Assembly: GCF_000004195.4 (NCBI RefSeq)
Contig: NC_030683.2
Coordinates: 54,387,358-54,451,357, forward strand
Source of the DNA: Xenopus tropicalis
Taxonomy: Eukaryota > Chordata > Amphibia > Anura > Pipidae
DNA length: 64,000 nt
Reading direction: 5' to 3'
Part shown: piece after piece, positions 1-10,653 of the stretch
Layout: every line of letters begins with the position of its first letter
Numbering within the stretch: position 1 is the first letter of the stretch
The notes under the pieces: generated by a model
What the model was told of the DNA's origin: nothing
Databases searched by the model: none
The model's input: only the letters and a program-made list of their open reading frames with translations
Made by a program: the position numbers and the translations under genes

Positions 1-150
1 ATAAATAAAGTTGCAGTCACGTCAAAAAAGTCACGTTCACGTCCTATGTATCATGGTTGCGTCAAAAAAGTCATGGTCACAAATTTTCCGCTGTTTTGCA
101 CATTTTTCTACAGATTTTCAAATTTTTCAGCAGACAGATTCACTCATCAC
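1..150. mobile_element. Right-hand part of a palindromic MITE (family A)
   Basis: The window opens inside a repeat made of short alternating blocks of the type GTCAAAAAAGTCA and ends at CACTCATCAC. Its reverse complement, GTGATGAGTG, matches the start of the copies near 23.8 and 24.9 kb. The left half lies outside the window. No coding capacity is visible. The family is judged from shared ends and composition, so boundaries are approximate. Confidence 0.55.
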
Positions 151-889
151 TCTTTAAGACCAGATATTGAATGTATTACTAGATGTAAACACAGGTAAAC
201 ACAACCTGTACATGAGACAGCTATGATCCTAAGAAAAGAAGTATATAACTTTTCACATTATACACATCATAGATTCAAAATAAAACAGACAAGAGCAGAA
301 TAATATTACACAAACAATAACATACTTAAATGCAAATATATGGCATATGGTTAAGTGATAAAATAGCAATTCAGAACCAAAAATTTCTTCTAGCCTCCAA
401 AGGAGAAAACAAGAGAGTGCAAGCCTTGAGCTACTGCCTCTCTATAGAGAACTTTTGAAGGTGAAGCCTTTAAGCAGAGAGGGAAGCGAGGGACATAAAA
501 ACCAAGAAGAACCCAGGATAAAAATGAAATAGAAAGTAGCTGTCTAGCAGTGTAATTGTGCTCTTCTCCCAAGCATGCTTTCCTATATATAAATGTGATT
601 TAACATCCACTTGCAACTACAAATCAGGCTTTGAGAAACACTTGTGCTCCAAAATAGTTTAATCTCATCAAGGCTCTGCTTTCACAGCACGCCATAACTC
701 ACCACGCTTTTGTTATCACAGACCACCACGGGTGCTGTTCAGACAGGCAATGGATTGTAAGTATATTTAATCCGGACTGCACAAACACTGGCCTAACTAA
801 AAATAAATACATAGACCTTCAGAAAACCCTGTGTGCTTCAGCTACAATATAACCCCCATGATGGATTTTTCATTTCCTTCTCTCTGCAT
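151..889. other. Unique AT-rich sequence, no gene seen
   Basis: No open frame above about 60 codons with recognisable protein similarity, no terminal inverted repeats and no tandem array were found here. A small minus-strand frame at 390-572 has no known domain and is treated as chance. Confidence 0.5.
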
Positions 890-1290
890 CTATTCCCCTA
901 CAAATTATGAGCCTATAAATTTCTTGTCAGTGGGAACGGCCAATTAATTAAGTTAAAAATTTACTTGTGATCACTAAAACTACAAAGCCAAACAGAGCTC
1001 ATGCAGGTGATTTTTCCAGTTAGTGAATATACAGCAGGTCAGTTTAATGAATAATTTTCGACTTTGTCATAAACTCTGCAACCAGTTAATATCTAAAAGA
1101 GTCTGATGGGGTGACAGTTGCTGACAGATTTATAAGCCTTGCATTTGTATGTAGGTTTAAATACTTGCATCTGGAGGCTAAAATAAAACTTTTCAGTAAT
1201 TGTGCAAGTTTAATAAACCATATAGTAAGTGTGCATGTGTGAGTTTATGAACTAATGCCTAGGGTGACTAACTTTGCCTGTTATCACTAG
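890..1290. other. Candidate conserved non-coding element
   Basis: This block has the texture of vertebrate regulatory DNA. It is AT-rich without being simple, has no repeat ends, and holds many homeodomain-type TAAT/ATTA cores, a TGACAG (MEIS/TGIF-like) motif near 1116 and AATTAATTAAG near 940. Conservation is inferred from appearance only. Ordinary unique intergenic DNA is the alternative. Confidence 0.25.
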
Positions 1291-1390
1291 CTAAACGTTT
1301 CTCAATTAGAAAAGTAAAGTGATTTTTTTACAGAAATAGCTATGTAAAGCATATCATTAATACCTATCATTGATTAGATAGATATAGATA

Positions 1391-1545
1391 CAATGGCATA
1401 CCAAAAATGCACCCGGCCCTCTGCAAGAAAATCTTTAGAAGGGCGCCAAACATATGCGTGGCCTCTACAAATATTAAGCAGCAGGCGTTTAACTTTGGCA
1501 GGAGAGCAGCTAAAGAGGAAGCAGACCTCTATAGTTATGCCACTG
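1391..1545. mobile_element. hAT-type MITE with CAGTGGCATA ends
   Basis: The left end CAATGGCATA and the right end TATAGTTATGCCACTG are inverted repeats with one mismatch over ten bases. The flanking 8-mers TATAGATA and GATATATA agree at 6 of 8 positions, but they lie in a GATA array, so the duplication is weak evidence. The 8.3 and 55.6 kb elements have similar ends. It is non-coding. Confidence 0.6.
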
Positions 1546-1587
1546 GATATATAGATAGATGATTGATAGATAGATAGATGATAGATA

Positions 1588-1801
1588 CAGGGGCGGGCCG
1601 ATGCGACCGGGCGCCCTAGGCAACCCGGTCGGCTACCTCGCCCCTGCACCGCTACATCGCACCCCCGGTGTGCGATGCGCAATACGAAGCGGCGCGACGC
1701 TAACTGTACTAGGGGTAGGCAGGAGAGGCTGCTGCCTGGCACCCCCCAATCGTTGCGCCCTAGGCAGCAGCCTCTTCTGCCTACCCCTAGTTCCGGCCCT
1801 G
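1588..1801. mobile_element. hAT-type MITE, CAGGG...CCCTG family (copy 1)
   Basis: The element runs from CAGGGGCGGGCC to CTAGTTCCGGCCCTG and is GC-rich against an AT-rich background. The 8 bases on each side are GATAGATA, an exact duplication, though again inside a GATA array. Two further copies, at 9.5 and 59.7 kb, share the GCCCTAGGC and CTGCCTACCCCTAGTT blocks and have their own 8-bp duplications, which supports hAT assignment. It has no transposase frame. Confidence 0.8.
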
Positions 1802-1830
1802 GATAGATAGATAGATAGATAGATAGATAG

Positions 1831-2238
1831 TCTGCTGGAGGAATGAAATCGATCTTCCAGCTTATTTCTGCTTAGTGATTAAGAACAAGTTTTTATTTCT
1901 GACTGACGGCAAAAGTCACGCTACAAAATTCTTTTTTAGGTAGAATAAGTTGTGTTAAAATGTATTAAATGGCATAAATATCAAGATAAGGGAAAAGTAG
2001 CCTTTGGAATTAGCTGCTTTAGGCTAATGGCACACAGATATACACCTGTTGAGAAACACACAAAGAGGACTTTGGCACAAAAATGCACACTTTATGGTTT
2101 CCATGCTGAAAACAACTCGTGTTTTATAAAATACTTTCGCTTATTATTAATAAAATAATATATTCTGCAAAGCTTTACACAGATCAGTTCCTGCATCAGT
2201 GGAGCTTACAATCTAAGGTCCTTATTTACTTCCCACAT
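1831..2238. other. Unique sequence, no gene seen
   Basis: AT-rich DNA without recognisable repeats or coding similarity. Two short frames at 1952-2158 and 2119-2340 show no domain. Confidence 0.4.
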
Positions 2239-2449
2239 TGGGGCCTATCTATTATGTTGTATAAAAAAACCATGACAAAATTGGCCACACATTGCCACAT
2301 AAAAAATGTCAATTTTTATACACATTTTTTTCTTCCATAGGAACTGGCATAAAATCTGGCATTCCGATAGCAAAATTTGCCATTTATTTTGCATAGCTTT
2401 CACTGTTTTCTGACGAATTTCATTTTATACAGCATATTAAACAGGCCAT
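2239..2449. mobile_element. Palindromic AT-rich MITE
   Basis: GGGGCCTATCTATTATG..TGTATAAAA at the left end pairs with TTTTATACAGCATATTAAACAGGCC at the right (interrupted stem). The ends resemble the 'GGGGC...TTTA' class of frog palindromic elements. No clear target duplication was found. It is diverged and non-coding. Confidence 0.5.
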
Positions 2450-2690
2450 ATTATGTTTATTTTTATCTGGAACCATTTAACCTGCCTGTATGTTCTTTTT
2501 AGTGTGGCAAAAACATATAAAATACTTGCAGATAATACTGTAGTGGAAGCAAGGCAGCCATGCTAACCATTGCACTATACCTCCCACCTGTCCCAATTTT
2601 CACAGGACAGTCCCTCTTTTAACAGCTCAGCCCGCAGTCCCAGATTCTTACTGAAAAGTCCCTAATTTCCCTTTGATCTCCTGCACTGAA
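2450..2690. other. Unique sequence between MITEs
   Basis: Nothing recognisable; short AT-rich spacer. Confidence 0.4.
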
Positions 2691-2694
2691 CGCT

Positions 2695-3005
2695 AAGGCT
2701 AATGCCACACCATGCGTATATTTTTTTAGCAAGCCTAAAAACCCTAGCCGAAAATACACGCCGTATGCGCCATATGCTCCTACCTGTGCCTGCACCCGAA
2801 TTAATGGAATAGGATCGGGTGCAGGTACATCTGCATAAAAACGTGAGAGAATGCAAAGTCTCATGTTTTTATGCGGATAACAGCTCCTGAGCGTATTCCA
2901 TTTATTCAGGTGCAGGCAGGAGCATATGGCGCATATTTTCGGCAGGCATTTTTCAGCTTGCCGAAAATATACGTCATACTGTATGTATAGTGTGGCATTA
3001 GCCTT
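2695..3005. mobile_element. Long-TIR MITE with AAGGCTAATGCCACAC ends
   Basis: AAGGCTAATGCCACACCATG at the left is mirrored by GTGTGGCATTAGCCTT at the right. The inner arms also pair: CGCCATATGCTCCTACCTG against CAGGAGCATATGGCGC. The whole element can fold into one long hairpin. It is flanked by CT and AAA, compatible with a TTA/TAA-type short duplication but not decisive. Minus-strand frames at 2619-3017 are by-products of the palindrome. Confidence 0.75.
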
Positions 3006-3558
3006 AAAAAGATACACACTTAATTAAAATTTAGCTGTTGGCAGAGAGCCCAGAAAAGCCACACCTGCACTGAGATACAATTCTAACTACCGTAATAAGC
3101 TAAACAGGTCTCTTGAGGCAACTGAGAGTTGCAGCTTAAAGGGCAACTTCAACTGCATTAGCAAAACTGTAATAACACATAAAATGACTTCAAAACCCCC
3201 AGAAATGTGTTCAAACTAAATAACCTGCCAAATTTAGTAAAATGGGAGTGGTATTTAGGGATGTGTTTTCAAAAATGGGCGTGGTCAAAACAAATTTCAC
3301 TGCGCTACACACGCCATTTCTTTTTGTCCCTCTTTCCATTTTTCAAATGTTGGAAGGTATGCATTGCATTACTGTGCTACACAACAATCAATAATAACAG
3401 CTGTCTTAACAATTCAGTTAAAACCTTCTTCATCAGATACCTAATTTATAGCCCATGCCGTGTTAGTATCCATGAAAATGCTAAATTATCTGAACAGGAA
3501 GAAGTTAAACATTCAATGTTTTTAATTAAGCAGTTGGTAAACAGCACTAAATATAAAG
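3006..3558. other. Unique sequence, no gene seen
   Basis: A plus-strand frame at 3207-3608 (133 codons) runs into the adjacent transposon and has no recognisable domain, so it is not called. The rest is featureless AT-rich DNA. Confidence 0.4.
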
Positions 3559-3566
3559 ATTATAAG

Positions 3567-3827
3567 CAGGCCCGGATTTGCAGAGAGGCCACAAAGGCCC
3601 GGGCCTAGGGCGGCACAAATTTGGGGGCGGCATGCCGCTCCGCCGCCCCACAATCTTGATCTTTTTCACCCATACGGAGCAGTGGGGACCTCTCCCCCAC
3701 TGCTCCATATGCGAATGTTTACATCCCGCGTATGCACGGGGGAGGGGGATGCCGATCGCAAGGGGTGCTGATCGCGCATGCGCAGAGGGCGACGGGCAGG
3801 GGCGGCGGAATTACAAATCCGGCCCTG
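3567..3827. mobile_element. hAT MITE with perfect 8-bp target duplication
   Basis: Terminal inverted repeats are CAGGCCCGGATTTG (left) and CAAATCCGGCCCTG (right), 13 of 14 matching. The exact 8-bp direct repeat ATTATAAG lies immediately outside at 3559-3566 and 3828-3835. An 8-bp duplication with CAGG ends is the hAT signature. The interior is GC- and CpG-rich with no transposase frame, so it was mobilised in trans. Confidence 0.92.
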
Positions 3828-3835
3828 ATTATAAG

Positions 3836-4970
3836 CATGATTAAGTAGTACAAAAACGCACTAGAGTAAATTTCAGCATTTGTCAGTTGGCCTACCAGCA
3901 TGCTTTTAGGGAGGAAACTGGAGCACTCTGAAGAAACCCACATAAGTTTAGAAGAGCATAAAAACTTAATGCAGAGAAAGCAACCTTAGTTGGATTCAAT
4001 CTTGAGATCAAGCCCGTTACCCCTGAACTGCAAGGCACAAACACTGTGTTTTAGCAAAAGGTATTTTTAGCAGTAAGCATTCCTTTTGAAGTAAGTGTCA
4101 ATCCAGGATATAAATGTACTTCAACCCTAACTGCACATTTATATAATAATAATTTATATTATTTTAACATTAGTAGTGTTACATTTTGCTGCAAAAGTCA
4201 AGCATTTCTGACAATCAAAGTGTTAATAAAGATGCCAAAGAGCACAGGGGAAGAATAAATGTGCAGCGCCTATGGCCTATACTGTAGATGCTGAAAAGGT
4301 TCAGGTTTTCTAATTTGAAGAGTCACTGGAACATAACACTCAAAAGCTCATTTCACCAGCTTTAACCATGGCGACATCTCACTGATTTACAGCTGTGTGA
4401 AGTGAACATAGAAAGCAGCAGTGATTATCCCCAGCCAAGTTTTTAGAACTACGTCTTTAAATAAAATTTCACTGCTCTCTTAAAGAAAAAAGAAATTGTT
4501 GTATTTGTATGCAACTGTGCCTTTTCATAATTTCCCTAAAACCAAGTTCTAACTGATAAGTCTAGCTTTAGTTTTGGTTGGTTCTGAGGAAAACCTGATT
4601 TTGTGAGGGTCCAATTATTTATATAATGTTGGACTGTCTGACCTATGACCTTTCAGCTGCAGTGGAACTGCAGTTCCAAATACACAAGGTATACAAAAAC
4701 AACTAAAAGGTTCTGTAGCACTGATGTGTGCAATGTTATCAAGGGTTTAGGAAGCTTTAATGCTGACCCTTTTATATACATGCAGTGCTAAGTTCCAAAA
4801 GGAAATTGTGTTCCATGAAAGACAGATTTATAGCATAGCACTTTGAGGAAATGTACACTTTAGTAACACCTGCAATGTTCAGTTTGATCAGCAAGGCACA
4901 CACAGCCTTAGTATTAGTGATCTCAAAGGGGCTGATGTTTCTTAAAAGAAAACAATAATACAGATACTGT
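3836..4970. other. Unique sequence, no gene seen
   Basis: About 1.1 kb without terminal repeats, tandem arrays or coding similarity. Confidence 0.4.
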
Positions 4971-5329
4971 GACTCATTTAGGGCTCTGGCACACGGGGAG
5001 ATTAGTCGCCCGCGACAAATCTCCCTTGTCACAGGCGACTAATCTCCCCAAACTACCATCCCACTGACGAAAATGTAAGTCGCCGGTGGGATGGCACACG
5101 CTGCGCAGGCGATTTCGGCAAATCGAAATTGTCGTGGGTGACTAATCTCCCCGTGTGCCGGAGCCCTTATAAAACCTGGGCAAATTTGCTCCTGGGCAGT
5201 AAAATATAACAACCAATCAATGATAGCCTTTTTTAAGCCAGCTGCAGGTAGAATAATGAAAGCATCAACATGATTGGTTGCCATGGCTTACTGCCTTAGT
5301 GTAAATTTTGCCTTTATAAATGAGCCCAT
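4971..5329. mobile_element. Palindromic MITE (CTCATTTATAAA ends), interrupted
   Basis: The outer element begins GACTCATTTA, is interrupted by the 4981-5166 insertion, then continues TAAAACCTGGGCAAATTTGC and ends TTGCCTTTATAAATGAGCC. Inner arms AACAACCAATCAATGAT and ATGATTGGTTGCC pair. Removing the insertion and one TTA restores CTCATTTATAAAA, matching the inverted right end. The element at 27.34 kb shares the TTTAGCCAGGAGCAGTAA/CCAATCA layout. Confidence 0.7.
4981..5166. mobile_element. Nested MITE with GGGCTCTGGCACAC ends and TTA duplication
   Basis: Starts GGGCTCTGGCACACGGGGAG and ends CTCCCCGTGTGCCGGAGCCC, near-perfect inverted ends, with further inverted arms (ATCTCCC, CATCCCAC, GGCGA). 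TTA lies on each side (4978-4980 and 5167-5169). A 3-bp TTA duplication suggests a PIF/Harbinger-type transposase; this is inferred from the duplication only. Other copies are at 29.2, 20.6 and 52.4 kb. Confidence 0.85.
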
Positions 5330-5477
5330 CTATGTCTGGCAAAAATAAATATCAGTCTCTAATTAGCATATATAAACCAGGCATGGACAAACGCTAATTC
5401 TTCATCTAAAAGTCTGAGCATCCACCGGCTGTTAGGGTGCAAGAAAGATCTGGAGTAGTGCCAGTTACCAATGCCAC

Positions 5478-5600
5478 CTTAAAATGAACATTTTTTATTA
5501 GATTAATTTTATATTCTGAGACAATTTGCAAATGTCCTTTATTTGTTATTATTTGTGAATTATTTTGTTTTTTGTTCAGCAGCTCTCCAGTTTGGTCCGA
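5478..5600. repeat. Fragment of a frog palindromic repeat (half copy)
   Basis: Contains ATTCTGAGACAATTTGCAAA followed by a TTTTTGTTCAGCAGCTCTCC block. The same order (AGACAGTTTGCAACTGGTC, then TTTTGTTCTGCAGTTCTCC) appears at 19.4-19.5 kb. It is a diverged partial copy without clean ends. Confidence 0.5.
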
Positions 5601-6439
5601 ATACTATTTTCTTAAATGACGCATAAACATCTTGTCTCTTGTCCAGGAATCCAATGTTACTCTATTGCACATATACACCTCCTAGAACAGCCATAAGGGA
5701 TTTCTGGACAAGATGACAGCATTGTCCTCAGTAGAACAGTGCCCTGGGTCAGCGTATCAGCAAATGTAATCCCAGCAATCCAAAGACTTTATTAGGTTAT
5801 ATATACCTAAATATATACATTTAATACTCCACTATACTAGTAATTTTAAATCTTTCCATGAAGTTACTAAAGATTTTTTTAAAAAGTTCCAAGAATCCTT
5901 AGAAGAGTTTTTACTTACTGTCATTTGCTCTCCCAGTTTTACCTATTCTGTTGCCATGCAGACAATAATACTGCCTTAATAAGAAACCAAAAAGTATATG
6001 GATGTATTTACCTTTTCTTCCAAAGGAGGTACTAATGGGTTAAGCATTTGATGGGTTTGTAAGGCAGATGGCATAAGGGAAAAAGTGTGTCAGATGAAGC
6101 CAAACTGGAGATTTGCAAAGGCACCACTTCCTACAGACCTCGAGAATTAACATCCATTGCCTGGTAGAATATATTAATGGCGCTGTCAACCTCTATCTCA
6201 TAGCAGCACTAGCTGTGCTTTTTCTCACAGCAGTGTTTCCGAAGCCCCACTGTGGGTAGGAAATGGATTTTATAGCTCGTGAATCTTTGCATTAAAAGGT
6301 GTAACAGCAAACATACTCAGAGCCTGTTTATTTTACTGCTCTGTTTCTGCCCTCCTTGCAACATAGATTTCAGCAGCTTTGTCACATTTTTGCAATGGCA
6401 ATGAAGTCTGAGTTTTAGCAATAGATAAAGCAGACCCAA
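5601..6439. other. Unique sequence, no gene seen
   Basis: No repeat ends, arrays or coding similarity. The left limit of the next MITE is uncertain, so the last ~100 bases may belong to it. Confidence 0.4.
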
Positions 6440-6741
6440 GTGACTGCAGGGGCCCAAGGGGCAGAAGAAAATAGCACCAGCCCAGGGTACCTGCAAGTGA
6501 GTGTTTCCTCTTCCGTCTTCCAATAAAGTCAGCTTTTTAACTCTACTGTACAGTATATGTGCTGGTCCAGGGATTCAGAAGACAGAAGAAAGTAGAGGAA
6601 ACACTCACTGCAGGTACCCCGGTCTGGTGCGCTTTTCTCCTAACAGGAGCACCAGCCCTGGGTAAAGGTAAGCAATTACAATCACTGGGGGGTGCCTAGC
6701 ATTTAGCACCCCCAGTGATTTTACCTTTCCTTCTCCTTTAA
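6440..6741. mobile_element. TTAA-type MITE with long internal palindrome
   Basis: The arm GGTACCTGCAAGTGAGTG near 6486 is the inverse of CACTCACTGCAGGTACC near 6602, with GAAGAGGAAACAC-type flanks on both sides. The right end reads TTTCCTTCTCCTTTAA, i.e. TTAAAGGAGAAGGAAA inverted, ending on TTAA at 6738-6741. A second hairpin, GGGGGTGCCTAGCATTTAGCACCCCC, lies at about 6690-6715. The matching left terminus was not found. Confidence 0.6.
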
Positions 6742-7045
6742 AGAAGAACATCCAAGAAGATCAGTTTTATTCAAAAAGCTTTATTAAAGTGGTCATAAAC
6801 AGTCAGGATAGAGCCCGATTTGACCATGCACATTTGTGGCTTATGGAGACCCATTCAATGAGGATTGCACGGATTTTCAAACATATCAGGATATGAGTTG
6901 GGCAGGCCCATCTGTGGGCACATTCTTTGGGCCAATAAATTTCAGACTGAGTCAGACATTTTATTAACCTGTGTACAGAGAGCAAATACTTTGGGTTTAA
7001 CCCATGAGATTTAACTTTTGTAGGAACTTAAGTACGTTTTGTCTA

Positions 7046-7501
7046 TTAAAGGGAATCTAAACCCCAAAAATCAATTGATTTAAACTTATAATAAGTGTTT
7101 CTTTCAGCATTTTTGCAATTGACATTTATTTTCTATTGTAAGTAAGTTTGTGTGATATTTGCAGTTTAGACTGCTAATGCCTGCTACTTGGGAGAAACTG
7201 CCTTATACAAGGAGAGGTACTTGGAGGAAGCTTGCACTACTGAGGGTATAAGAGATCTTAAAAAGGGATATTCTGTTTATTCTTTCTGCAAATCTCTCCT
7301 TTTTTTATTTCCTTATGGGATGCCCGAGGATCTCCCTCAGTGCCCATTAGATGGGGGCACTGTGGAGGTTCCAGGTTTGCAGGATATCTGCAGTAAATGT
7401 GCCAGGTCTAAGCAAGTGTGATTCTATTCTAAGGGAGTGTGCCAAAAAATATGAAAAAAAAGTTACATTTACGTTACTTTTCAAGTTTACATCCCCCTTA
7501 A
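7046..7501. mobile_element. TTAA-flanked MITE (TTAAAGGGAATCTAAACC)
   Basis: Begins TTAAAGGGAATCTAAACCCC and ends GTTTACATCCCCCTTAA, which inverted is TTAAGGGGGATGTAAAC. TTAA at both ends is the piggyBac-type target. Plus-strand frames at 7188-7421 and 7351-7590 lie inside it and show no domain. Confidence 0.75.
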
Positions 7502-8294
7502 CCATCATATTACATCATACAAAGTGGGCAACAGAAGCACAGGGCAGTCTGAATATCTTTGGTCAAAGAGGAAGACAAGCTCTCTACTAGTTACTCCTAA
7601 GCTCCATATATTTTATTAATCAGACCTTCACCCAGCTTTAAATTGCACTTTATTTTAAATATTTATGAGTTAAAAATTTTCCAGGTGTAATGAAAATAGC
7701 ACAGCAGAAAATAATCATTGTAACAGAGGTTCAAGAAAAAAAAGCTAAAACTAAAGAGATGGTGATATCTTTGCCAAACATTATACACAAAACATTCAGA
7801 TGATAATACCAAAAACCTGGCCATTCACCAAATGTGGGGAACTAGATCTTATTTCACTTGCTCTTGAAGCTGTCTCAACTGATGATAAATGAGAGTAGAT
7901 CTTGCCAGTTTCTTCTGTGTTTGCCATTTTGTTTAGCTCGGAGTCTGACAAGCCAAAAGCCCAGACATCTGGCTGAATGTGTAATATACATCTCTGGTCA
8001 GCTTTGCTTTTCTCCTCTGACAACATTATGTCAAACAATCACATTACAGCTAGCTCTGAACTCTTTGTTGTTAGCTAATAAATTAAGACTATTTATTATC
8101 CATGGTCTTTCCTGTCCCAACTCTTTTTTTCCTTTTCCCTTAAATTGTGACACATTTCTTTGTAGGATTACAGAGTAGCTTTATACTTTGGGTTACAGCC
8201 AGTGCTTTGCTCTGGGAAGTTCCTCTGAACATCTTTCATTAACTCCTTCTCTAGTTTGTACGTGTGGGAAGTATTGCTCTGAAAAAATACAATT
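7502..8294. other. Unique sequence, no gene seen
   Basis: Opposed frames at 7796-8038 (minus) and 7858-8178 (plus) overlap and lack known domains. No repeat structure was identified. Confidence 0.4.
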
Positions 8295-8478
8295 CAGGGG
8301 TGTAACTACAAAGGAAGCTGACCCTGCAAGTGCAGGGAGGCCTAGGAGTTATAGGGGCCCCGTGGGACACAGACTGATTAGTATGTCAGTATATGTTTAT
8401 GAAAATATATTTTTATATAGTTTAGGAAACCTAAAATAATTTTGCTGTGGGGCCCAGTAACTTTTATTTACACCACTG
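8295..8478. mobile_element. hAT-type MITE, CAGGGGTGTAACTA...TTTACACCACTG
   Basis: The left end CAGGGGTGTAACTACAA is imperfectly inverted in the right end TTATTTACACCACTG. It contains GGGGCCCCGTGGG and GTGGGGCCCAG blocks typical of these elements. No 8-bp duplication survives. It is related to the CAGTGGCATA elements at 1.4 and 55.6 kb. Confidence 0.65.
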
Positions 8479-8675
8479 CAACAAACCATCTCATTGATGC
8501 AGAAATAGGCAAACAGACATCCTTCGCATAAAGTAGGAGGATCATTGTTTTACCTAGGTTAGGACATCAGAATCATAGTTTTCTTTCTATAAAGTGTAAA
8601 GTAGAAGACATAACATAAAAGCAAGTTATACCTGTGGACTTCGATTTTTGTGATTCATTGCACCTTTATATAATG

Positions 8676-8830
8676 CAGGTTTAGGATCTATTGCCTGGAC
8701 TGCTTGGGATCTATGATCCCAAGCAGCTTCGTAAGGATAAAGCACTAGGTACTGTTTTATTATTACAGATAACAAGGAAATCAATTTTAAAAATTAAAGT
8801 TATTTGCTCAGCATCTCCCACCGAGAGAAG
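8676..8830. mobile_element. Degenerate copy of the CAGGTATGGGACC family
   Basis: GGTACTGTTTTATTATTACA followed by GGAAATCAATTTTAAAAATT matches the interior of the TA-flanked elements at 20.1 and 30.0 kb. The ends are eroded. A perfect 12-bp inverted repeat with a 3-base loop, CTGCTTGGGATC/GATCCCAAGCAG, lies at 8700-8726. Confidence 0.6.
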
Positions 8831-9484
8831 TTCAGCAGCCCTGTGTCTAGTCCTAAATCTGCAGTGTCTAGATGATAGAAAATCCAAGCAGGCTGTCACC
8901 TAGCACAAGCAGTAGTAGTGTCTGTAACAATCAACCCACCATGCAGTCACAGAAGAGAACCTGCTTTCTCTGCCTCAAGAGGAAAAAAATTACTCCTGAC
9001 CCCACTGGTGATCGGAAACATTCCCTGGATCATGCTTTTGACATTCATTTAACATGAATGATACCATGCAGACTTTCACATTTATACTGTACAACATTAC
9101 TGAAACCACAATATAACAGTGCATACAGGAAAACATCCACATTCAGTTAATAATAGATAATATTAGAACATAAAAAGAGACACTCCTGACATTTCACAAA
9201 ATATGCAAAGAAGAGGGGAGGGTTGTTGGCCTGTTTCTACCAACTCAGAGATAAGGAAGTGAACTGCTTCTCTTTTGACATCACATCCTTCTTCTCAACC
9301 CCTAGCCCAGCTCTCCCCCTCCTTAACTCACTTCTTCTCACACTTCTCACCCAGTCACAGCTATATCCGATTCTGACACTTTTAAACATAAATCAGTGTA
9401 ATCTGGTTGCTGTTCATTTGGATCCCTTGTCATGCAGCCCCTGCTTTTATAGGTCCAGGGCTTTCCTTTCCCTTTATTAAGTCA
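8831..9484. other. Unique sequence, no gene seen
   Basis: Includes a C/T-rich stretch at 9290-9350. No coding similarity or repeat ends. Confidence 0.35.
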
Positions 9485-9745
9485 CAGAGGTGAGCCAAGT
9501 CAGCTAGGTGCCCTAGGCCACTCGACCCGCCACCTCACCCTCATGGCTTCCCTCTCTCCTTCCCCCCCACCACACATGCACAAACACACGCACACGCAGG
9601 GACACTGAAGAGGGGGTAGCGCAGCGCGCAAGTGGTGGGGTTAAGAGATCCCGGACTAGGGTTGTCAACAGAGGTAACTGCCTAGCGCCCCCTCACTAGG
9701 GCCCTCAGTAGGTGCCTCTTCTGCCTACCCCTAGTTCTGGCCCTG
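9485..9745. mobile_element. hAT-type MITE, CAGGG...CCCTG family (copy 2)
   Basis: Runs from CAGAGGTGAGCCAAGT to CTGCCTACCCCTAGTTCTGG..CCCTG and shares GTGCCCTAGGC and the right end with copy 1. The flanking 8-mers TTAAGTCA (9477-9484) and TTAAGCCA (9746-9753) match at 7 of 8, a nearly intact hAT target duplication. No transposase frame. Confidence 0.85.
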
Positions 9746-10653
9746 TTAAGCCAACATCATTTGAAAAAAAACTCAATAACAGGTATGTAGAGGGGACCTA
9801 TCACAAAAAGTAAAATGTAATATAATTTTCATCTTATGGAAATAAGGAACTTTCTAAATAAAATCACTTAAAAATTCTCTATACATATAGAGTCTCTATA
9901 TGTACTGTACATGTGGTTTATTAATTGTTTTTCACACACCATGCAAGTGCATAACTTACTATTAGTAATTTAAAATTCTATACTGCTTTTGAAATTAAGT
10001 TACTCCACTATCTCAGTCTCAGTAGTCAGTCTCTTTACATTCTTTTTTCATGCACAGATGTAATGCACAGAAGATTTTGTAGGATGGTTTTGGTTCAAGG
10101 GATCTCATTTTAAATATCAAATGTAGTTGCGTAGGTCAGAAAGCAATTAGACATGAATGGAATAAAAGATTTGCCACGTGACATATCAGTCGGAAGGAAA
10201 CACTACATGCGGATGGTGTCTGAAAGACCTTATTCTTCTTATTGAAATATACTGACTGCCGTATTTAGATGCATGAACAGAACACACCATCCAATCTTCA
10301 TCTGACTTCCGTTACAGCGCGGGGGGGGGGGTCAGATTTTCTAGCATCCCATGAAATCTTGTGCTGTTGCAGAACAATATTTTGTGGGTCAGATAAACAA
10401 ACCACAAAAGACAGACCCACAAAGGTTGTCTTAGACCCAACTGTCAATCATAATCTGACTAACTCCTGCATGAAAAGAGAATAAAAAGAGATTGCTGGGT
10501 GTGAATAACTTCTTGATTTTAAAAATACATATATTTTAAAGGCTCTACTCGGGGGGTGTATATTGAGAAAAAGGTCCCCCAAAAGATCTGTAACAAATGG
10601 ACCTTTCTAATTAAAGCAATTATTTTGGCATCAGTTTGAGCATGTGATCTAGT
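9746..10653. other. Unique sequence with a G homopolymer
   Basis: No gene or repeat recognised. A pure run of about 11 G lies near 10321-10332. The frame at 10269-10484 spans this run and is not supported. Confidence 0.4.

Larger units (their letters stand above)
1374..1830. repeat. GATA microsatellite interrupted by two MITEs
   Basis: GATA/GATAGAT repeats occur at 1374-1390, 1546-1587 and 1802-1830. The stretches between them are two unrelated short transposons, described separately, so one tetranucleotide array has been split in three. Confidence 0.85.

Noticed and set aside
3207..3844. 133- and 88-codon plus-strand frames as genes
   Set aside because: They run into or lie inside the hAT MITE at 3567-3827 and match no protein domain I can recognise.
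4321..4460. Possible exon near 4.3-4.5 kb
   Set aside because: No sustained open frame or plausible splice pair.
8700..8726. Palindrome as a microRNA precursor
   Set aside because: The stem is only 12 bp with a 3-base loop, too short for Drosha/Dicer processing.
10321..10332. G run as a functional G-quadruplex
   Set aside because: A single homopolymer run without spaced G tracts; length may also be a sequencing artefact.
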